Assembly: GCA_903879465.1 (NCBI GenBank) | Contig: CAIRLQ010000075.1 | Span: forward strand, 1 to 6,632 | Source of the DNA: an uncultured Opitutia bacterium | GTDB lineage: Bacteria; Verrucomicrobiota; Verrucomicrobiia; Opitutales; UBA953 | DNA: 6,632 nt | Direction: 5' to 3' | Part shown: piece after piece, positions 1-4,825 of the stretch | Position numbering within the stretch: position 1 is the first letter of the stretch | Layout: each line of letters opens with the position of its first letter | Program-made: the position numbers and the translations under genes | Notes under the pieces: generated by a model | The model's database searches: none | What the model saw: the letters and a program-made list of their open reading frames with translations, nothing else | Told to the model about the DNA's origin: nothing

Positions 1-351
1 ATGCAGAACTTCGGCCAAGTACAACGCGGCGTCGGTGGCGTAGGGATTATTTGATTTTGCAAGCGCTTGCAGTCGCTCAATCGCCAAATCGCTTTGACCC
101 AATCGATGGTCGATGATGGCGCGGAAAAAAATAGTTTGCGGATCTGTGGGCGCCAAGCGCACCGCATGCGTGGCGGCGATGTCTGCGGCGCCAATCATGC
201 CGCGACCAAGTGCGGCGCGGGTTAATCCCAGCCACGCACCCAGCACGGTTGGTTGTTTGCGGGTCCATTGCTCGGATATTTCAAACGCCTTCAGAAATTC
301 CGATTGAGAAAGAAGTCGCTGCACTTCTTGTGCTGTGTCCACTCGCTGCAT
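1..351 (-). CDS. TPR-repeat protein, N-terminal fragment (runs off left edge)
   Basis: Reading the minus strand from the ATG at 349-351 gives 117 codons without a stop down to base 1. The protein starts MQRVDTAQEVQRLLSQSEF. The translation is helical with the regular spacing of tetratricopeptide repeats: AFEISEQWTRKQPTVLGAWLG (about residues 21-41), then GAADIAATHAVRLAPTDPQT (about 53-72), then LGQSDLAIERLQALAKSNNP (about 83-102). Alternating small residues (A, G, L) and a proline closing each helix pair fit TPR. Such repeats bind other proteins; the catalytic or membrane part, if any, lies outside the window. TPR N-termini often precede sulfotransferase or secretion domains, but that cannot be seen here. 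No clear Shine-Dalgarno lies before 351; a TTG at 388-390 in the same frame is an alternative start. The gene is transcribed away from the tRNA, with 95 bp between them. It is a real gene although cut by the edge, because its composition and repeat pattern are coherent across all 117 codons. Confidence 0.75.
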   Translation of the reverse strand, partial: MQRVDTAQEVQRLLSQSEFLKAFEISEQWTRKQPTVLGAWLGLTRAALGRGMIGAADIAATHAVRLAPTDPQTIFFRAIIDHRLGQSDLAIERLQALAKSNNPYATDAALYLAEVLH

Positions 352-403
352 GGGCGAAGTGTACGGGTATTGAAATTGGAAACATTTCAAATCAACAAGA
401 TCA

Positions 404-432
404 TTGACGCGAACGAGTGAATGAACTACGCT
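404..432 (+). promoter_or_regulatory. sigma70-type promoter of the initiator tRNA
   Basis: TTGACG at 404-409 matches the -35 consensus at five of six positions. After exactly 17 bp, TACGCT at 427-432 keeps the key T, A and final T of a -10 box. The predicted transcription start is near 439-440, seven or eight bases before the tRNA 5' end at 447, a normal distance for a stable-RNA promoter. Both hexamers are read from the sequence; activity is inferred. Confidence 0.65.
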
Positions 433-446
433 TAGGAACTCAAGAC

Positions 447-517
<71 letters not shown>

Positions 518-520
<3 letters not shown>

Positions 521-618
521 CTTCAAGAGGCGACCGCGAAAGCGGCTCGCCGACCGGTTCAGAGTGAGCGCCCCGGCCACACGGCCGGGGCGTTCGCGTT
601 TGGCGGCGTGCGTACGGC
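518..618 (+). repeat. two-hairpin tail module, copy 1 (behind the tRNA)
   Basis: From CTACTTCAAGAGGCG at 518 to GCGTACGGC at 618 this stretch aligns almost without gaps to 2903-3003 and, more distantly, to 4651-4745. It holds a first hairpin at 529-551 (GGCGA CCGC, GAAA loop, GCGG, one bulged C, TCGCC) and a second hairpin at 566-595, followed by TTCGCGTTTGGCGGCG-type sequence shared with the other copies. Its place directly at the 3' end of the tRNA suggests that it began as a tRNA trailer/terminator. The other two copies sit behind protein genes. Confidence 0.75.
566..599 (+). terminator. terminator hairpin downstream of tRNA-fMet
   Basis: GAGCGCCCCGGCC (566-578) pairs with GGCCGGGGCGTTC (583-595) around the tetraloop ACAC, giving 13 bp with a single G-U. 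The following T-rich stretch is weak (GCGTTT), so termination may rely on the very stable stem or on Rho. It would end the tRNA precursor about 75 nt after its mature 3' end. Confidence 0.7.
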
Positions 619-852
619 GTTTTGCCGCAAGGGGTTGCGTGCGCGGAGGTCTCTCGCGGGGGGCCAGCGGAGTGGCGTCGCAGAGTGCGTGGCCGACCGT
701 CCCGGGCGTGCCCTCGAATTGTCTCTCCGAGCATCGAGAGACCTCGCGCCCCGATTTGTCTCTGGTTCACAGTTCCAGAGGCCGAAATGCATGAACACAT
801 AAACAACCGAGTCCGGTCGGTGCGAAATCGCGTGGTCAATCCGCGAGAAAGC
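619..852. other. gene-free leader between the tRNA tail and the hydrolase gene
   Basis: No convincing gene is seen on either strand. Two small perfect hairpins stand out: GTCTCTC/GAGAGAC around an 8-nt loop at 721-742, and CTCTGG/CCAGAG around a 9-nt loop at 760-780. The word GTCTCT recurs at 652, 721 and 758; similar words also open repeat copies A and B. Sequence becomes AT-richer at 784-812, where a promoter for the gene at 866 would be expected (for example around CATAAAC), but no convincing -35/-10 pair can be assigned. Open frames here, including a minus-strand frame ending in the tRNA, are shadows. Confidence 0.5.
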
Positions 853-858
853 GGAGGA
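853..858 (+). promoter_or_regulatory. Shine-Dalgarno site setting the start at 866
   Basis: GGAGGA lies seven bases before the ATG at 866. This is the only strong ribosome binding site near the four in-frame ATG codons (866, 875, 911, 926), so it decides for the longest form even though 911 or 926 would give a more ordinary short lipoprotein signal. Confidence 0.7.
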
Positions 859-865
859 CTCTAGA

Positions 866-2716
866 ATGACTTCCATGAGCAGCGTGATCTTTGTCATTAA
901 GCCCGGGCCAATGGGTCGAGCGATCATGCAACGGGTGCCTGTCTCGCTTCTAGCAGTCGCCATTGCTGGCTGTTCAGTCACGCCGGCAGACACCTCGTCG
1001 ACGGTCGGAACGTCCGCGATTCGAGATCAAGGCAGAGTCGCGACTCCGGATCAGAACGCGGTGCTCAACGGCGACTCTGCGCTCATCGAGATCATGCGCG
1101 ACGCCGACATCCCGGGGCTCGCTTTGGCCCGTGTTGAAGACGGTCGCGTAAGCCAAGTGATGACGCTTGGGCGGCGAGATGCCATGAACGCGCGACCAGA
1201 TGCGCCCGCCGTCGATCAACTCACCGTCTGCGAAGGCGCGTCGCTCGGCAAACCACTCCTCGCTCTCGCGACACTGCAACTCGTCGAGAAAGGCAAACTT
1301 AATCTCGACACGCGCGCTGCGAGCATCGTTCCGCTTGAAGATTCGAGCGATGCACGAAAGGACCTTGTCACGATACGAATGCTCTTGAGCCACACGAGTG
1401 GCTTGGCATTCAACCAGCCCACGTTTGAGGCCCAGCCCGGAGAGCGTTTTTCGTATTCCACCTTCGGGTACCGCTATTTGCAGAGAGTTGTCGAATCGAA
1501 GCTGGGAAAACCCTTCGAAGCATGGGTGCAAGACACGCTGGTCGCACCGCTCGGCCTTGCGCGCACGAGTTTCGTCTACGGCGAGCAATTCGCAGACAAC
1601 CGGGCCACGGGCCGCAACTGGCTGATGGTCCAACAGCAATCAATGACCACCGCAGCTGGCGCTGCCGCATTTGATCTCATCACGACGCCGAAGGACTACG
1701 CCACGATCTGGGCGCACGTCTTGAGCGGGAGCGTCGTGTCACAGCCGACGCTTGCAAGCATGTTCACACCCCAGCGCGAGATCAAGGGGGAGATGTTTGA
1801 CCCTGCCATACCGAAGAAGTCGACAGTACAACTTGCCTGCGGGCTCGGCGTCCTGCTCGAACGGCAAGGTGACCGCTGGATCGCCTTTCAGTGGGGTGAT
1901 AATGGCGGCTCCACAGGCTTGCTCGTGATTGAGCCTCAGGAGAACCGCGCGGTCGTGTTTATGACGAATGCCCAAGACGGTCTGCACGCGGGAGAGGCCA
2001 TCGCGCACGCCGCAGGCGCACGCATTTCAGCGTTGCCATGGCTCGGCTACGAGCAGTACACCACCGCGACGCGAACCGCATGGAAGCGTGTCACGGCGGC
2101 ATGTGATCGCGGCGCAGATGCAGGCACCGCTGCCTTTACGAAACTCCTCTCGGAAGATGAACCCTCAGCGCGTGCCATCTCACGCAACCTTGGCTACTTC
2201 AATCGCTTTAAGGGCCGCGTTGCCGAGTCTGAGCCGTTCTTTCGCGTTGCATCGACCATCGAACCAGCCGAGATCGAAGTCCTGGGGAACTGGGCGGAAT
2301 CGTTGGTGCTTGTCGGGCGGGTTGAGGAGGCGGGGCTCGCCCAGCAACGGGCTGTTGCGATCGATTCATCCCTCGCGTCCTTGGCGACGTTGCAATCATG
2401 GATTGACGCAGCCAAGTCCGACCTTGCTGATGCGGCCCGCGATCAGAAGGACTTGAATGAATCATTCGCAGAACACGTTGGAACCTACGGCGAGTATTCG
2501 CTCGAACTTGACGGCCAAAACGGTCCGACCCTCGTGACGCCACGCGGCCGAAAGGCGCTTGTACTTGTTCATTCCGGCGATGCAATCACAAAGGACATGG
2601 TGTATCGCATTCGCTTCGGCGGTGGCGAACTCGATGTCACTGTCGCGGGGGGGGCAACGAGCAAATTCTCCAAGATCGTCTCTTCGGGTTTCTCCTCGGG
2701 GAGGGTGCCGGGTTAA
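866..2716 (+). CDS. Lipoprotein of the serine beta-lactamase / penicillin-binding family with TPR-like and C-terminal beta domains
   Basis: A 616-residue protein. Residues 21-36 (MQRVPVSLLAVAIAGC) form a lipoprotein signal with lipobox AIAG-Cys36, so the mature protein is probably membrane-anchored outside the cytoplasm. The serine hydrolase domain (about 65-395) has SLGK at 126-129 (the SxxK motif: nucleophile Ser126, base Lys129), the family signature LLSHTSGL at 173-180, and the second motif as YST at 197-199 instead of YxN. The third motif region reads WGDNGGSTG (343-351), without the usual KTG or HxG, followed by a conserved-looking VVFMTN. Residues about 430-510 resemble two TPR units. 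Residues about 536-605 look like the small beta-rich domain often found behind this family (GTYGEYSLEL, then VYRIRFGGGELDVTV). Known relatives include D-aminopeptidases, esterases and class C beta-lactamases; the substrate cannot be told, and antibiotic resistance should not be assumed. The last codons (GFSSGRVPG) lie inside repeat copy A, and an eight-G run at 2647-2654 precedes them. Confidence 0.85.
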   Translation: MTSMSSVIFVIKPGPMGRAIMQRVPVSLLAVAIAGCSVTPADTSSTVGTSAIRDQGRVATPDQNAVLNGDSALIEIMRDADIPGLALARVEDGRVSQVMTLGRRDAMNARPDAPAVDQLTVCEGASLGKPLLALATLQLVEKGKLNLDTRAASIVPLEDSSDARKDLVTIRMLLSHTSGLAFNQPTFEAQPGERFSYSTFGYRYLQRVVESKLGKPFEAWVQDTLVAPLGLARTSFVYGEQFADNRATGRNWLMVQQQSMTTAAGAAAFDLITTPKDYATIWAHVLSGSVVSQPTLASMFTPQREIKGEMFDPAIPKKSTVQLACGLGVLLERQGDRWIAFQWGDNGGSTGLLVIEPQENRAVVFMTNAQDGLHAGEAIAHAAGARISALPWLGYEQYTTATRTAWKRVTAACDRGADAGTAAFTKLLSEDEPSARAISRNLGYFNRFKGRVAESEPFFRVASTIEPAEIEVLGNWAESLVLVGRVEEAGLAQQRAVAIDSSLASLATLQSWIDAAKSDLADAARDQKDLNESFAEHVGTYGEYSLELDGQNGPTLVTPRGRKALVLVHSGDAITKDMVYRIRFGGGELDVTVAGGATSKFSKIVSSGFSSGRVPG

Positions 2717-3003
2717 GGCTGGGGCGGGGTAGAACCGATGCGAACGACGACCCGCGGGTGATGACTCCGCTCACGCGGAGGGGGCTCGATGCAGGGGAAC
2801 TAGAGAGATCTAGTACCCTTGTTCCATCGCGCCACAAGGTGCTATCCAGCTCTCTTCTGCGAGCTATATCCCTCGAAACGTTCAAAACCCGTCCAGCACT
2901 CCCTACTTCAAGAGGCGCGCGCGAAACTGGCGTGCCAGCAGGTCAAAAGTGAACGCCCTGGCCTCCCGGCCGGGGCGTTCGCGTTTTGCGGCGCGCGTAC
3001 GGC
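2678..3003 (+). repeat. structured intergenic repeat, copy A
   Basis: It is homologous to 4381-4745 over its whole length, in the same orientation. Shared landmarks in order: GTCTCT followed by an AGGGTGC.GGGTTAAG block overlapping the stop codon of the gene at 866; AGAACCGA.GCGAACG; the perfect hairpin CTCCGCTCACGCGGAG (2765-2780, loop TCAC); the hairpin ACTAGAGAGATCTAGT (2799-2814, loop GAGA); AGCTC/GAGCT (2848-2865); a tRNA-tail-like stretch GTTCAAAACCCGTCCAGC (2880-2897); then CTACTT and the tail module (2903-3003), also found behind the tRNA. GGTGCT (2838-2843) can pair with AGCACT (2895-2900) to close a 63-nt domain around the AGCTC/GAGCT hairpin. No protein reading is conserved between copies, so it is read here as an RNA- or DNA-level element. 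Its function is not known to me. Confidence 0.85.
2951..2987 (+). terminator. terminator in repeat copy A
   Basis: GAACGCCCTGGCC (2951-2963) pairs with GGCCGGGGCGTTC (2968-2980) around TCCC, 13 bp with one T-G pair, followed by GCGTTTT. It would end transcription of the lipoprotein hydrolase about 235 nt after its stop codon. The stem corresponds base for base with the terminator behind the tRNA. Confidence 0.75.
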
Positions 3004-3063
3004 CAGAGCGTGCATGATGACCACGATCAGAGAGCGATTCGAGGTGTAGGCCGAGCACAGGCA

Positions 3064-3083
3064 GCCCGGGGCGGTGCCCGGGC
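3064..3083. other. perfect GC hairpin upstream of the propeller gene
   Basis: GCCCGGG (3064-3070) and CCCGGGC (3077-3083) are exact inverted repeats around GCGGTG. No T-run follows on either strand, so a Rho-independent terminator is unlikely. It sits about 40 bp before the chosen start of the propeller gene and could be an operator or a leftover of the GC-rich intergenic repeats. Confidence 0.4.
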
Positions 3084-3110
3084 CCCGCATGATCGCGTTC
3101 CCCAACGGCG

Positions 3111-3116
3111 TACAAT
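3111..3116 (+). promoter_or_regulatory. possible -10 box for a leaderless or near-leaderless mRNA
   Basis: TACAAT matches the -10 consensus at five of six positions. The GTG chosen as start of the propeller gene begins eight bases after it (3125), which is about where transcription would start. No ribosome binding site is seen before this GTG. No good -35 hexamer is found at 16-18 bp, which keeps confidence low. Confidence 0.3.
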
Positions 3117-3124
3117 GCGCGACC

Positions 3125-4243
3125 GTGAGACCATACGGCATCATTCATGCGCGGATCGTTCCGCTTCTCACGGCGTTGTCCTTGGTCGGCTGCGCGACCG
3201 ATCGAGGTGGGGCCCGAGAGCCCGTCGCGCCACAGCTCCTCCCGTTTACCTACGCGACGCGGCATGACGGCGCGCACAATGCCGGCGTGCGCGCGATCCT
3301 GCAGGACCGCTCGGGGGACTACTGGTTCGGCAGCCACTTCGAGGGCGTCTGCCGCGTCGGTCGTGATGGCGTTCGGCACTTCACCCGAGCTGACGGCCTG
3401 AGCGACGACCAGGTCCGCGCGATCCAGCAGGCACCGGACGGCTCGATCTGGTTCGACAACGGGGTCGGCGTGAGCAGCTTCGACGGCGAGCGGATCACCA
3501 CGCCTGTCGTTCGCGAACACTTCCCGCATTCGACGTGGGCGCTCGAGCCGGAGGACCTGTGGTTCAAGTCAAACGGGTCGATCGGCTTCGACGAGAAGGA
3601 GCGCCAAGCGGGCGTCTATCGGATGCACGGCGGGCGGCTCACCTACCTCGCGCTGCCGCTTCCAGCGCCCCTGCGCACGGATGATCTCTATTCGGTGACG
3701 GGCTTCGCCAAGGGCAAGGGCGGCAGGATCTGGATTGCGACCTACAACGCCGTGTTCGGCTTCGATGGCGTGTCGTTCAGGACCATCGACGGCGCGCGGA
3801 TGGGATTGCGCGAAGGCGAGGGCATGCCGCACGTCCGCTGCGTGTTCGAGGACAGCCGCGGGCGCGTGTGGATCGGCAACAACGGCGTCGGCGTGGTCGT
3901 GATCGACGGCGACGCGACGTTCGCCCTCGCTCCGCTCGCCAGGACCAGCGAGGTGCTGCTGCGCATGGGCGCGCCGCTGACTTCCTCGGCCGCCGTGGAC
4001 CGTGACCAATCGCTGCAGCGCGTCTTCTCGATCGGCGAGGATCGGGACGGCAACATCTGGATCGGCACGATCGGAGGCGGCGCGTGGCGGTACGACGGCC
4101 GCGAGTTGCGGCAGTTCACCGCCAGCGACGGGCTAACGAGCGCAAGCGTCATGGCCATCTACTGCGACCGCGATGGGGTGCTCTGGCTCGGCGGCACCGG
4201 GGTGTTCCGCTTCGACGGATCTCGTTTCGAACGCGTGCGCTGA
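3125..4243 (+). CDS. Lipoprotein with a single seven-bladed two-component-regulator-type beta-propeller
   Basis: From GTG at 3125 the protein is 372 residues. Residues 1-23 form a lipoprotein signal (R2, H8 and R10 in the n-region, IVPLLTALSL core, LVG-Cys23). The frame is open further up, with ATG codons at 3074 and 3089, but the GTG gives a signal of normal length. The rest is about seven repeats of the Reg_prop pattern: a V-x-A-I/F strand, then D-x-x-G-x-I/V-W-I/F-G, then a G-V-x-x-x-D/G strand. Examples are GDYWFGSHFEGVCRV (64-78), GSIWFDNGVGVSSFDG (106-121), GRIWIATYNAVFGFDG (200-215), GRVWIGNNGVGVVVIDG (246-262), GNIWIGTIGGGAWRYDG (309-325) and GVLWLGGTGVFRFDG (351-365); DGL turns (as in ADGLSDDQ and SDGLTSAS) link some blades. 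This domain is best known as the extracytoplasmic sensor of hybrid histidine kinases, usually in pairs and tied to a transmembrane kinase. Here there is one propeller with no kinase, membrane span or DNA-binding part, so it likely senses or binds a ligand or partner at the envelope. It is GC-richer than the flanking genes. Confidence 0.85.
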   Translation: MRPYGIIHARIVPLLTALSLVGCATDRGGAREPVAPQLLPFTYATRHDGAHNAGVRAILQDRSGDYWFGSHFEGVCRVGRDGVRHFTRADGLSDDQVRAIQQAPDGSIWFDNGVGVSSFDGERITTPVVREHFPHSTWALEPEDLWFKSNGSIGFDEKERQAGVYRMHGGRLTYLALPLPAPLRTDDLYSVTGFAKGKGGRIWIATYNAVFGFDGVSFRTIDGARMGLREGEGMPHVRCVFEDSRGRVWIGNNGVGVVVIDGDATFALAPLARTSEVLLRMGAPLTSSAAVDRDQSLQRVFSIGEDRDGNIWIGTIGGGAWRYDGRELRQFTASDGLTSASVMAIYCDRDGVLWLGGTGVFRFDGSRFERVR

Positions 4244-4659
4244 ACAACAACCACATCGGTATCGTCAACGACGTCGATCGTGGACAGTTGCTCTCGACAT
4301 GTGGGCCAGGGCGGCGAGTCTCGAGTTCTGAACCGCCGGGTCGCCCGGACACCCCCGCTGGCCGACCGGATGGGCCGAAAGTCTCTCCAGTTCTCTCCGC
4401 GGCAGGGTGCTGGGTTAAGAGTGGGTCGAGCCCGCTGGAGCGGTCACTACCCCTGGGGTTGGGAGCGCTGGAGCGGGGCAGAACCGACGCGAACGGCGAC
4501 CCGCCGGTGATGCCTCCGCTCACGCGGAGGGGTACGGTGCGGGCCAACTAGAGAGATCTAGAACCCTGTTCTGAGCGCGCCACGAGGGGCTATTCAGCTC
4601 TCTCCTGCGAGCTAGATCCCTCAAATCGTTCGAAACCCGTCCAGCTCTCCCTACTTTTA

Positions 4660-4685
4660 GGGTCGATCAGGAAACTGGTCGGTCC
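4660..4685 (+). other. GAAA-tetraloop hairpin in the tail of copy B
   Basis: GGGTCGATCAG (4660-4670), loop GAAA, CTGGTCGGTCC (4675-4685) gives an uninterrupted 11-bp stem including three G-U pairs. The equivalent stem behind the tRNA (529-551) has a different sequence but the same loop and position, and copy A can form a 7-bp stem (2914-2920 with 2930-2936). Stem sequence varies while pairing is kept, which points to selection on RNA structure. Confidence 0.65.
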
Positions 4686-4695
4686 GCGCGTCATT

Positions 4696-4736
4696 GAAAC
4701 ACGCCCTGGCCATACGGTTGGGGCGTGTTTCTTTTT
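4696..4736 (+). terminator. strong Rho-independent terminator closing copy B
   Basis: GAAACACGCCCTGGCC (4696-4711) pairs with GGTTGGGGCGTGTTTC (4716-4731) around ATAC, 16 bp with three G-T pairs, followed directly by TTTTT (4732-4736). The T-run makes this a plus-strand terminator for the propeller gene. On the minus strand the stem is not followed by Ts, so it is not an evident terminator for katG, which points the other way. Confidence 0.9.
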
Positions 4737-4825
4737 GGGCGGCGCTCTAGCGACACTGGTCTATGGGTAAGAGTGCGGGCAGACAGTTGCCTTGGCTACA
4801 AATGCCATGCAAGTTCAGCGCGCGC
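4737..4825. other. convergent gap between the copy B terminator and katG
   Basis: About 90 bp with no gene, no T-run after a stem on the minus strand, and no resemblance to the repeat beyond GGGCGGCG at its left edge. I see nothing else to name in it. Confidence 0.4.

Larger units (their letters stand above)
4381..4745 (+). repeat. structured intergenic repeat, copy B
   Basis: Second copy of the element at 2678-3003, same orientation, beginning 137 bp after the propeller stop codon; the 137 bp before it hold no feature I can name. It has the same landmarks: GTCTCT at 4381, AGGGTGCTGGGTTAAG, AGAACCGACGCGAACG, the identical hairpin CTCCGCTCACGCGGAG (4514-4529), CTAGAGAGATCTAG (4548-4561), AGCTC/GAGCT (4596-4613), GTTCGAAACCCGTCCAGC (4628-4645), CTACTT (4651) and a tail. 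GGGGCT (4586-4591) can pair with AGCTCT (4643-4648), closing a domain of 63 nt exactly as in copy A. Copy B carries roughly 45 extra bases near 4420-4466, with GCTGGAGCGG repeated 33 bp apart (4434 and 4467). Its tail is AT-richer than the other two. Confidence 0.85.

Noticed and set aside
974..1639. Minus-strand frame of 221 codons
   Set aside because: Fully antisense to the hydrolase domain, whose plus-strand reading holds the SxxK and LLSHTSGL motifs.
2838..2900. Functional tRNA in copy A (and 4586-4648 in copy B)
   Set aside because: The T stem does not pair and there is no anticodon arm, so it cannot be a normal tRNA. It is kept only as a tRNA-like observation.
2758..2952. Plus-strand frame in copy A (MTPLTRRGLDAGELERSS), with a matching stretch in copy B (MPPLTRRG)
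   Set aside because: Three of the few base differences between copies in this stretch change amino acids, and copy B stops soon after. This is the repeat read in one frame, not a conserved protein.
2903..3529. Minus-strand frame of 208 codons
   Set aside because: It runs antisense to the repeat tail and to the propeller gene. GC-rich genes leave such open antisense frames; no motif or ribosome site supports it.
2678..4745. Integron gene-cassette array (genes in one direction, each followed by a structured element)
   Set aside because: Copies A and B are about 330 bp, longer than attC sites. I find no paired RYYYAAC and GTTRRRY core sites at the module boundaries, and no integrase is visible.
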